From Chrysochromulina tobinii (lineage: Eukaryota; Haptophyta; Prymnesiales; Chrysochromulinaceae), in the NCBI GenBank assembly GCA_001275005.1, contig JWZX01002427.1, forward strand, positions 1 through 13,508: a stretch of 13,508 nucleotides of DNA. The letters are read 5' to 3'. The position numbers were made by a program, and so were the translations under genes. The notes below the pieces were generated by a model that did not search any database, was not told where the DNA came from, and saw only the letters and a program-made list of their open reading frames with translations. Positions 8,101-13,508 of the stretch are shown here, piece after piece; positions within the stretch are counted from its first letter, which is position 1; each line of letters starts with the position of its first letter.

Positions 8101-11100
8101 CCGCCGCCGCCGCCGCAGCTGCAGCCGAATGCGGCACGCGACGCTACACCTGGCGCAGCGGCACCAATCGCAGCGGCACCCAGCGCTCGGGCACCCAACG
8201 CTCCGCTGGCCTCCCCACGCCCGGGCGCGCGAGCCTGCAAGGGGGAGGCCCGCAAGGGGCCCCGAGCGCACCGGTCGCCGTCTCCGCTGAGGCCAACCGA
8301 TTCTGCGCCTACGTCCCGTCAAGCCGCGGTCGACTCTCAAGCAGGCGCCCAAGCAGCGCCATCCCCTCGACGCGCCGCTCAGATGCGTCGAGCTTCTCGT
8401 TTGGCTCGAGCCGGCCACTCAGCCGCTCCCCGGGCCGCTCGACGTCGCGCACGCTGAGCGCGAGCCAGCGCTCTCGCGAGGGCCTCGCACGGCAGGCCGA
8501 GTCGCATGCCTTGACCCCCGAGGAGGCCGCGGCCGAGGCTCTGCGCGCCAAGTCACGTGCCGAGAGCGGCCTCAAGCGCATCGACGCCGCCCTCCGAAAG
8601 CTCCTTGACCGCCACCAACCCCACGGCGGCAAGGGCACCCACAAGGGTGCCGACAAGGGCGTGATCCCGTCGCCCAAGGCTCCGCTGCCCATCGCGGGGA
8701 TCGCTGCTGCTGCAAGGCTCCTTGCTGGTGCGGGCGGAACGAGTGTGTTCGAATCCGCACACCTCGAATGCACCGAGGCGCCCCGCGTTCACTTCCTCGA
8801 GACCGGGCTCGAGCGAAGGGTGCGCAATGAGCCGCCAGGCGTTCCCCAGGGGATCCGCCGCGCCGCCGCCCTCTCACCGGCGTCGCCCGAGGTGGCGTCG
8901 CCTGGTTACCATCCCTGGACCCTCGCGGGCCTTGTGCAGGCGGACTCGCTCGTCGCCCTCGCCGCCGCGCCCGCTACCGCTGTCGTCGGGGGGGGCGCCG
9001 CGCCCGCCGGGCCCGCCGCGCCCGCCTCCCCTGGTTCGCTAGGCCTAGCCGGCTCGCCCTCTGTGGCCGGGTGCACCAAGGAGGTCGCCGCGAGGCCGCC
9101 CGAGTTCCATCTGATCGGCACGCGGTGCGTGCAGCGGACGCTCCCCCCGCGCAACCCGGCCGATGACCAGGTGCACTTGCGCCCTCAGCACAACGTGGCG
9201 CTCGAGGCGCGCCGGCGGGAGCGGCTGGCCGGTGAGCTGCTCGCCAGCTCTGAGCTCGAGGCCCCTTTGCATGCGCGCCAGATGTACAATCGGGCGGGCG
9301 GCGACGCACCGCTGCCACGCCCGCCCGTCTGGATGGACTCGCAAGCGAAGTTGCGCAAAGCACTTGCCTCCGAGAACGCTCAAGAAGCCATGCGTGCGCG
9401 TCGGAAGCGACGGCTTGCGGAGGCGGCCTCCCATACGGCGGGCCAGGTGACACGTGCGCAGCGCCTCTCACGCCACGTGCACTCGGCGGCGCGCCGGGCG
9501 CTCGAGTTCTTGGTGGCGGCAGGTGCGGCGATCTTCCGGTGGCTCTTCGACTTCTTCTGGACAGATGGGCTCGATGCGATTGAGGCGCGCCACGCCGAAA
9601 GGGAAGTAGCCGCCGTCGCCAAGCGCGGCTGCGCCACCGATCGCAGCTTCAACGGGCGCAGCTTCAACGGGCGCAGCTCGTTTGGGCGCACGGTCGCGAC
9701 TGCCTCGGCCATTGGCTCCTTCCACAAGCGCATGGTGGCGCTCGGCCGGGCTTCGCGAGCCGAGCGGGAGGGGAGAGCCGAGCGGGAGGGGACCGAGCGT
9801 GAGGGGAGCGGCGTGGGCCTTGGCGGCAGATCGAGTGCGCTTTCGCTGGCCAGACTCCGCCATGCCCTGATTGGTGGTCGCCGGGGAAGCCTGTTGGGTC
9901 GCCTTTCTCATGCTCGTGGTCGGCTCACTTCGCGTGCGCCCTCGCGGCTGCCGCACTGGCTCGGGCGGCCGGGCGCGCCGATAGGCGCAGCAGGTGCGGC
10001 GACGGCAGATCGTGGGGTCGACATGCGCCTCTTCGGGCGCGATCTACATGAGCACGAGCCTGCGGTGCGGGAAGCAATGGCCGAGCTCTCCTTGACACAG
10101 CCGCCACCCGCCCGCGGCGCGTGCACACGGTTGGCCGGCGCGGCCCTCGGAGGCGCTGTGGCGAGCACGGCCGCGGATGAGCTGGAGCTGGCAGCGGAGG
10201 CTCGGCAGCAAGCACGTACCAACCGGTCGCTTGGCATGGAGCTGCGCGAGCTCGCGGCCGAGCGGCGGGAGCTCCGCGACGAGATCGCACAACGTCGTCG
10301 ACGCTCCCTCGCCCTCCGCGCCGGCGGATCCCCACAGCTGCCCAGGGATCCCCACAGTGGCAGCGGATCCCTCGGCGGCGGCGGCGCGAACGGCACCAGC
10401 TTCGCAAGGCGACTGCCGGTGCTTGGCTTTTCGGCGCTCTCACCGGCCCAGGCAAGTGAAGAGGCGCTCGAGCATCTCTTGGATCGGCTGCACACGGTTG
10501 ACACGCGACTGCAGCTGGTTGTCGTCCAGATTGCCTCCCAAGGTGCGCGCGAGGCCGGGCCCATCGCCCTTCCCACTTCCCCACTACATTCTCCAAACCC
10601 ACCTCCCAAACACCCCTCCCCCCTCCCCCCCTCCCCCCCCTCCCCTTCAGCCATGCTGGCCAAGGAGATGGCCAAGCACCTCGAGCTCGACACATTCCTC
10701 ATCCAGTATGGGCTCTCCCGACCGTACGCCCGCGCCTGCGCCCCGTCCAGACTCGCGCCGTCCAGACGCCCCGTCCAGACTCGTTCACACTGCGCCCCGT
10801 CCAGACTCGCGCCTAGCTCGCGCTGGGCAGTCGCGCAGCGGACGGCGCCCCTCGCCGCCAGCGCGGCTAGCACGGCCGAGACGCTCGCCGCCGAGGCCGC
10901 TGGGGTGGACGCGGCCGTGGGCTCGCACCGGCGCCGGCAGCGCTGGCATGCGGCGTGGAAGGCGCTGCCGGCGATCGTGCTCGTTGCGCTCATTGCGGGC
11001 GGCGGCGTGGCCACTTCGATACTCTCACTCTGGGTTCGCCCCGACGGCGTCGCTCCGTTGGATTGGCTCGTGGCCGTTGGTACGGGCCTCGTCGTGAGCT

Positions 11101-11975
11101 TGTTGATCATCGAGCCCTGCCTCGCCGCCCGCGCCCACCTGCGCCGCACGCACCGCGACCTCCAACGGTACCAGCGCGATCGGAGTGCTGAGGCGGAGCG
11201 GGCTCAGGCCGAGCGGCGGGCGGAGCGTGACGAGGTTATGGCGCGGCGGCTCACTCGGATGGGTGCCGCTGCCTACGCCGAGGAGGCGACGGAGGCGCAT
11301 AGGGCACGCGAGCGCGCGAGAGAGGCGGCGAGGGCCGAGGCTGCCCGCCATGCCACCGAACGGCGCACCCTCGCCATCGGCTCCGCACTCGCGCTCCCTG
11401 CGCTCCCTGCGCTCCCTGCGCCCAGCTCCGCGCCGCACGCGCCAGCCGACGCCGCGGCGGAGGAGCTCGCCATGGATGTGCGCTCGCCCTGGACTGCTGT
11501 GAACATGAACGCTGTGAGCCCGCGCATCCCGAGGCGGCGAGGCGGCGAGAGTAGCCGCAGCTACCACAGTCGGCACTCCGACCAATCCAGCCGTTACAGT
11601 GACGACGAGAGCTTTGGCGCGAGCAGCCACGGCTGCAGCATCGATGCGTACAGCCAATACAGCGGCAGCCAGTGCAGCGGCAGCCAGTACGATGGCAGCC
11701 AGTACGATGGCAGCCGATGTGGCGGCAGGTCTCGTCCAGGCAGAGCGGGAGGCTCCGCGGTAGGCTCGAGCGGCTCGGAACGGCGCCGGCGCCTCGACTT
11801 TGCGGGGAGCGCGGACTCGCACGGCTCGCACTGCTCGCACAGCTCGCACGGCTCGCACTGCTCGCCCCCATTCCCAGGCATGCACAGCAGGCACCAGCGT
11901 GGTCGCCACGAGAGCCGCGGCAGGAGGCACTATTCCACCGACTCCAGCATCGCGGACGACAGCCTCGGTGCATAG
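5115..11975 (+). CDS. Giant polycystin-1-like multi-pass membrane protein lacking PLAT and channel domains
   Basis: The frame has 2286 codons. Seen: hydrophobic helices at about residues 17-35, 104-124 and 131-153. The second follows ADHSLFRLAFPSGW and PAPFTRRLLELL, resembling the H-x(n)-S...FTR-x-x-R lead-in to the second helix of polycystin-1. Two more helices (about 1952-1974 and 1984-2003) begin with ALPAIVLVAL and end in SLLIIEPCLAARAHL, resembling the LLPAW...EPLK region around helices 4-5 of polycystin-1. The PLAT domain expected after helix 1 is absent, and the frame stops before any channel pore helices. Between helices 3 and 4 lie about 1,800 residues: Trp-spaced helices (about 195-380), a Ser/Gly-rich part, SFSFGR motifs, coiled coils (about 930-1000, 1131-1168, 1695-1735, 1779-1809) and Ala tracts. 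The tail is a charged helix (about 2005-2090), then Ser-rich repeats. The start at 5115 (tcaATGG) is the first ATG of the frame near the first helix. Known: polycystins are ciliary or membrane sensors and channels. Inferred: a sensor or scaffold relative; homology is moderate. Confidence 0.6.
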   Translation: MDGLKVGVYTDSNVTRFCLGLAAFSGLVAVGSTAFSRYGLTGQERFRHYLSFYMRRHADWCGVDDDPGYRLHRLLAAILADHSLFRLAFPSGWSPLPPAPFTRRLLELLALVQMHGMVGMIFFVPPIRDAIPVASLPFAILAALACILAHVLLRAAHERFHVQWTLALYRRHDEHGGCEGHMLARAALAHFDAAHTLRDVLRSWQRVARQLGRLEATFARLACSNVLRGWRAACAAIEVLAAAQRLRVQKVHAWSLIKPSWLHAWCDDVGERLRPLGAQLRLAMPLHEGLIDALARSTHAKLAPSASDRLLERPAVMRARLFLGARWALATWVASLHLMARELEARRAARTALGAHRTAVAARRAAYVLGVAWGLRAWAEAVELLNSDEAALQSISAQMGPFGAGRGHAFGRGHARAPSESTGDSEGSDDDAEDAGAVAGAEDGSSGGFGRLARRGSLAGAIDQGTRVYGGGASSASGRSSASSRGCRGGAGDAEEASRASPSSACALAWTGVSALEPYALLDDPSRLAAIQQHAIASHPEPPARAALQRPLTSALPHPVGETLLSVERVRCVQAGKAPPPYARAQVRMALRRGEVTPRGAHVEGQRSKLFSQLVRLAERIEVLAQRQLEESAVAAAAAQQSPVAAVAHVQPAALLLTEGDDADPLVASVCERLRREVSWLHAERMRVLQLAELRPAAATCPKADPNVTAATCPKVDPNVKRQQPPSSVQPRAVLLAIDALLRDIDAAAQLMLVERPEALALQRRLHEAAHARQRERQANMLAARREEQQRHQLRALYEEAPSDSFGRSFSFGRVASDSFSFGRSSSASDARSFSREPTMGSFVRRGHATGHATGRSSTDTSARPLYTCRTLRGAAGRHGRTGIVDEDSFSFSGSPLRAGTSAAARLGPDARGDRHERAAAAKQAAAAPNTLEFTEEEERSLERTSRTLDRSARLATLLKQRASIVDLIDQHAAAHDAAVAEVAAEAAAAAETAAAAAAAAAAAECGTRRYTWRSGTNRSGTQRSGTQRSAGLPTPGRASLQGGGPQGAPSAPVAVSAEANRFCAYVPSSRGRLSSRRPSSAIPSTRRSDASSFSFGSSRPLSRSPGRSTSRTLSASQRSREGLARQAESHALTPEEAAAEALRAKSRAESGLKRIDAALRKLLDRHQPHGGKGTHKGADKGVIPSPKAPLPIAGIAAAARLLAGAGGTSVFESAHLECTEAPRVHFLETGLERRVRNEPPGVPQGIRRAAALSPASPEVASPGYHPWTLAGLVQADSLVALAAAPATAVVGGGAAPAGPAAPASPGSLGLAGSPSVAGCTKEVAARPPEFHLIGTRCVQRTLPPRNPADDQVHLRPQHNVALEARRRERLAGELLASSELEAPLHARQMYNRAGGDAPLPRPPVWMDSQAKLRKALASENAQEAMRARRKRRLAEAASHTAGQVTRAQRLSRHVHSAARRALEFLVAAGAAIFRWLFDFFWTDGLDAIEARHAEREVAAVAKRGCATDRSFNGRSFNGRSSFGRTVATASAIGSFHKRMVALGRASRAEREGRAEREGTEREGSGVGLGGRSSALSLARLRHALIGGRRGSLLGRLSHARGRLTSRAPSRLPHWLGRPGAPIGAAGAATADRGVDMRLFGRDLHEHEPAVREAMAELSLTQPPPARGACTRLAGAALGGAVASTAADELELAAEARQQARTNRSLGMELRELAAERRELRDEIAQRRRRSLALRAGGSPQLPRDPHSGSGSLGGGGANGTSFARRLPVLGFSALSPAQASEEALEHLLDRLHTVDTRLQLVVVQIASQGAREAGPIALPTSPLHSPNPPPKHPSPLPPSPPSPSAMLAKEMAKHLELDTFLIQYGLSRPYARACAPSRLAPSRRPVQTRSHCAPSRLAPSSRWAVAQRTAPLAASAASTAETLAAEAAGVDAAVGSHRRRQRWHAAWKALPAIVLVALIAGGGVATSILSLWVRPDGVAPLDWLVAVGTGLVVSLLIIEPCLAARAHLRRTHRDLQRYQRDRSAEAERAQAERRAERDEVMARRLTRMGAAAYAEEATEAHRARERAREAARAEAARHATERRTLAIGSALALPALPALPAPSSAPHAPADAAAEELAMDVRSPWTAVNMNAVSPRIPRRRGGESSRSYHSRHSDQSSRYSDDESFGASSHGCSIDAYSQYSGSQCSGSQYDGSQYDGSRCGGRSRPGRAGGSAVGSSGSERRRRLDFAGSADSHGSHCSHSSHGSHCSPPFPGMHSRHQRGRHESRGRRHYSTDSSIADDSLGA
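5696..6270 (+). other. Trp-spaced helical region (Sfi1-like appearance) in the giant protein
   Basis: Residues about 195-385 are strongly helical and Arg/Ala/Leu-rich. Tryptophans recur within short L/A-x-x-W-x-x contexts (W204, W230, W254, W265, W327, W332, W373, W378), for example LRDVLRSWQRVA, SNVLRGWRAA and GVAWGLRAW. This is reminiscent of Sfi1-type centrin-binding repeats, though the spacing is less regular. It could equally be a generic amphipathic helical array. Confidence 0.3.
7205..7276 (+). repeat. 36-base tandem duplication in the giant gene
   Basis: Two 36-base units differ at two positions and encode AATCPKADPNVT followed by AATCPKVDPNVK. Each contains cacgtg. The unit is a multiple of three, so it adds a 12-residue repeat in frame. 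The near-identity points to a recent duplication. Confidence 0.85.
7526..7606 (+). repeat. SFSFGR motif repeat region
   Basis: Residues about 804-830 read DSFGRSFSFGR, then ASDSFSFGRSSS. The underlying tcggactc...ttctcattcgggcg is repeated almost exactly. Similar motifs recur later in the protein near residues 887 (DSFSFSGS), 1092 (SSFSFGSS) and 1510 (SFNGRSFNGRSSFGR). These are Ser/Phe/Gly/Arg-rich disordered segments with possible kinase sites. Confidence 0.7.
8070..8127 (+). repeat. GCC/GCN polyalanine tract
   Basis: A GCC microsatellite, including seven or more consecutive GCC/GCA codons, encodes an alanine-rich helix at about residues 986-1004. It continues directly from a charged coiled coil and probably varies in length. 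Confidence 0.75.
9501..9560 (+). other. Aromatic hydrophobic segment inside the giant loop
   Basis: Residues 1463-1482 (LEFLVAAGAAIFRWLFDFFW) form a hydrophobic, aromatic-rich helix in the middle of the otherwise polar insert. One Arg and one Asp interrupt it. It may be an amphipathic membrane-contacting or re-entrant helix. If it spanned the membrane, the topology drawn from the polycystin comparison would be inverted after it. Confidence 0.4.
9642..9803 (+). repeat. Short in-frame repeats: SFNGR and AEREG units
   Basis: An exact 15-base duplication (agcttcaacgggcgc) encodes SFNGR twice, followed by a related SSFGR. About 100 bases further, gagcgggaggggagagcc-type units encode repeated (A/T)EREG peptides. 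Both are in frame and lie just after the aromatic segment. Confidence 0.65.
10543..10650 (+). other. Candidate in-frame spliceosomal intron (108 bases)
   Basis: The segment starts with gtgcgc after CAAG and ends with a long C/T-rich tract and ttcag before CC. It contains ctacatt near 10583 as a possible branch site. Its base composition breaks sharply from the flanking coding DNA: C-rich with A and T, almost no G over the last 80 bases. At 108 bases it is divisible by three, so both spliced and unspliced forms stay in frame. Splicing would join IASQ to AMLAKEM and remove a Pro/Ser-rich stretch of 36 residues. Confidence 0.6.
10741..10809 (+). repeat. Repeated ccccgtccagactcg units
   Basis: Three exact 15-base copies lie at 10741-10755, 10769-10783 and 10795-10809, with a partial copy at 10757-10768. 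Spacing is irregular, so the copies are read in different frames: two give (C)APSRLAPS and the middle one PVQTR. They encode a basic linker before the last two transmembrane helices. Confidence 0.75.
11391..11418 (+). repeat. 9-base tandem repeat coding LPA x3
   Basis: Three consecutive copies of gcgctccct encode ALPALPALPA in the cytosolic tail after the charged helix. It is a short, perfect, in-frame array. Confidence 0.8.
11652..11726 (+). repeat. Five 15-base units coding SQYxG-type repeats
   Basis: Five consecutive 15-base units of the form agcca(a/g)t(a/g)c(ag/ga)(c/t)ggc encode SQYSG, SQCSG, SQYDG, SQYDG and SRCGG. Units three and four are identical. They lie in the Ser-rich C-terminal tail. 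Confidence 0.85.
11817..11861 (+). repeat. Five 9-base units coding SHG/SHC/SHS repeats
   Basis: Five consecutive copies of tcgcac(g/t/a)gc encode (SHx)n with x = Gly, Cys or Ser, close to the C-terminus of the giant protein. The His/Cys-rich run might bind metal, but short period and low complexity make slippage the simplest reading. Confidence 0.8.
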
Positions 11976-12259
11976 ACTAGATTCACAAGATGCGTAAGGA
12001 TGATCACAATGCCTAATAATGTCAACATCCGTCACTCTAATCGCGAATAGTGCGTCATCATTGACGTCTGTCGACTTGAGTGTATCGGGGGGGGGGACAT
12101 CGTCTGCGCCTCCCACGGGACCGGTGGGTGTGTGTCTTGGCAAAAATAACGTGAACGTGAACGGGGGGGGAAGATGATGTGTATTCACAGCTAAGTTTTG
12201 CCTACGAACCAGCTGGAACCACACCCAGCCGGTTCTCCTGCCTTCGCCTGCGATTGTGG
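11976..12259. other. Intergenic spacer before the pseudo-response-regulator gene
   Basis: These 284 bases are AT-richer around 11980-12080 and carry two long G runs (about 12088-12096 and 12163-12170), with a doubled cgtgaa before the second. They likely hold the 3' end of the giant gene and the promoter or leader of the next. No RNA gene or credible reading frame was recognised. Confidence 0.4.
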
Positions 12260-13508
12260 ATGATCGACAACGACGGCATACCTCCGCTGCCAAACTACTA
12301 TCCAACGGAGCCATCATCCATCCCACGATCCACGCAGGCGACGTGGCTCGACCGGCCCTCGACGCCGCTCGTGCATGCCGACGTCTTCATGCGCCGGCGC
12401 AACTTCGTCACCTCGGACCTGCACGTGCTGCTTGTGACGACGGACAAGGCGGAGCGACAGCGGATGAAGGTGGAGCTGGGTGGGCTGCACTACTCGACCA
12501 CGGTCGTGTCCTCGGGCAAGGTCGCACAGGCGATGTTGAGCGAGCGCGGCGGCGAGTTCCATCTGGTGATGATCTCGGCAGCACTGAATGGCGAAGGCCT
12601 CGATTGCCTAGGACTGCTTGCGTGGATTCGAGACGTGCCGGCATTGCGCGAAGCGTCGCTCATCGTGCTCGGCTCCTTCTCCGTTGAGCCGGCGAACGCA
12701 ATCGCGCCCATCAAGGCTGGTGCGACCGACATTCTGACGCGGCCGGTCGCGGTCGAGGCGCTCATGCGACTCCGGCATGCGGTCGGCACGTCGCAGTCGC
12801 TCACGCAGCAGCGCGCGCACCGGCGCGAGGAGGGCGGCGCGCGGCTCGTCACGCAGTACATAATGCGCAAGGAGCGCGAAGGGCGGGCCGAGGGCCTGCC
12901 TCCCTCGGTGCTCATGGGCGGCGCCGAGCGGCGCGACGGGAGCGAGCCGCCGAGACCGAGCGTGAGATCGAACGCGCTGCTGGGCGAGGTGACCGTGACC
13001 GTGCTGCTGATGCAGCGCGAGAGCCGTAAGTCGGCCGAACTGCCCGCCCTCCTGAGCGAGTGCGGCTACCAAGTCAAGGTGGCGCGCACCAAGCACGAGG
13101 TCCTCAAGCAGCTCACTTCGCGCCACGCGAGCTGGTCACTGCTGTGCATCGATTACGGCTCCGAGCACGCGCCCACGCTGCACCCGGGCCAGGCGGACTT
13201 TGGCGGGCAGGTGGCATTCGTGCTCCGCGAGATGGCGAGCCGGCAGCTGCTCGTGCCGACAGTCGCCTTCCAGGAGGAAGCCACGACCGACCGCGTCGTG
13301 CGCACGATGCGTGCGGGGCTAGCGGAGCTCTACCTGCCGCCATACACGAAGCCAAAGCTACGCGGGCTGCTGCGCTACGTGCTCAAGCCTGCGGAGCTGC
13401 GTGAGCTCTCCGAGGAGGCCAAGGCGCTCCACGCAGTCCAGCAGTCGACCTCGTCGTACGGCGGCGGCGGGGCCAGTGGCGGCGGCGGGGCCAGTGGCGG
13501 CACGGGCG
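12260..13508 (+). CDS. Pseudo-response regulator with two degenerate receiver domains (partial, runs off window)
   Basis: 416 codons are open to the window edge with no stop. Seen: an N-terminal stretch (MIDNDGIPPLPNYYPTEP...), receiver-like domain 1 at about residues 54-170 and domain 2 at about 247-373. Domain 1 starts HVLLVTTDKAE, has LVMISAAL where the phospho-acceptor is expected (Ser106 replaces Asp), VLGSFS at the Thr/Ser switch, and ILTRPV with Arg161 in place of Lys. Domain 2 starts VTVLLMQRE, keeps Asp298 in LLCIDYG, has Gln in place of the switch Thr, and LPPY with Pro360 instead of Lys. Known: true receivers need the acidic pair, Asp, Thr/Ser and Lys; pseudo-receivers work by protein contacts. 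Inferred: a signalling adaptor, possibly of the pseudo-response-regulator type; any output domain would lie past the edge. The frame is open from 12161; 12260 is its first ATG, with a weak Kozak context, so an upstream exon is possible. A second Met is at 12389. Confidence 0.75.
   Translation, partial: MIDNDGIPPLPNYYPTEPSSIPRSTQATWLDRPSTPLVHADVFMRRRNFVTSDLHVLLVTTDKAERQRMKVELGGLHYSTTVVSSGKVAQAMLSERGGEFHLVMISAALNGEGLDCLGLLAWIRDVPALREASLIVLGSFSVEPANAIAPIKAGATDILTRPVAVEALMRLRHAVGTSQSLTQQRAHRREEGGARLVTQYIMRKEREGRAEGLPPSVLMGGAERRDGSEPPRPSVRSNALLGEVTVTVLLMQRESRKSAELPALLSECGYQVKVARTKHEVLKQLTSRHASWSLLCIDYGSEHAPTLHPGQADFGGQVAFVLREMASRQLLVPTVAFQEEATTDRVVRTMRAGLAELYLPPYTKPKLRGLLRYVLKPAELRELSEEAKALHAVQQSTSSYGGGGASGGGGASGGTG
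13460..13508 (+). repeat. 18-base Gly-Ala-Ser repeat at the window edge
   Basis: Two exact copies of ggcggcggcggggccagt (13460-13477 and 13478-13495), with a third beginning, encode GGGGAS units after the second receiver-like domain. It may be the start of a flexible linker to an output domain beyond the window. Confidence 0.8.

Noticed and set aside
9908-12326. Long open frames on the minus strand across the 3' half of the giant gene (up to about 430 codons)
   Set aside because: They are mirror images of GC-rich, Ala/Arg-coding DNA on the plus strand, have no recognisable domains, and cross the boundaries of the real genes. High GC makes stop codons rare in every frame.
12256-12687. A 143-codon plus-strand frame starting four bases before the pseudo-response-regulator start
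   Set aside because: Its product is low-complexity Arg/Ala with no family features, while the neighbouring frame gives two receiver-like domains and stays open to the window edge.

Overview
The window looks like nuclear DNA of a GC-rich unicellular alga. A haptophyte or similar chromist is my best guess, but that is an inference from style and not a match. The reasons are long, mostly uninterrupted reading frames with very high Ala/Arg/Gly/Ser content, Kozak-like starts rather than Shine-Dalgarno sites, one likely short spliceosomal intron, many in-frame microsatellite-like repeats, AT-richer spacers, and eukaryotic families (polycystin-like membrane segments, an IQ motif, tandem pseudo-receivers). 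All five supported genes lie on the plus strand, head to tail. I see no tRNA, rRNA, CRISPR array or bacterial operon signals.

Left part (1-1940): a eukaryotic tyrosine recombinase of mobile-element type with a complete set of recognisable catalytic residues. It carries an IQ (calmodulin-binding type) motif near its N-terminus and a long acidic tail. Its true 5' end may lie outside the window. Positions 2160-3041 encode a 293-residue protein with a polyproline N-terminus and an Hsp20/p23-like beta-sandwich. Positions 3365-4375 encode a small single-pass membrane protein with an alanine-rich helical tail.

Middle (4376-5114): about 740 bases of spacer holding only short direct repeats and one weak hairpin. 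Then comes a giant gene (5115-11975, 2286 codons). Its N-terminal and C-terminal hydrophobic segments resemble the first five transmembrane helices of polycystin-1. Between them lies a cytosolic-type insert of about 1,800 residues full of Trp-spaced helices, SFSFGR-type motifs, alanine tracts and coiled coils. The PLAT domain and the channel part of a polycystin are both missing. One 108-base stretch (10543-10650) looks like an in-frame intron.

Right part (12260-13508, running off the edge): a pseudo-response regulator with two receiver-like domains. The first has lost the phospho-acceptor aspartate. The second keeps it but lacks the acidic pocket and the conserved lysine. A Gly-Ala-Ser repeat begins at the window edge.

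Nothing shows that the genes work as one pathway; they look like independent single-gene units. The strongest leads are the IQ-bearing recombinase, the polycystin-like core stripped of its channel and expanded by a giant loop, and the degenerate tandem receiver protein.
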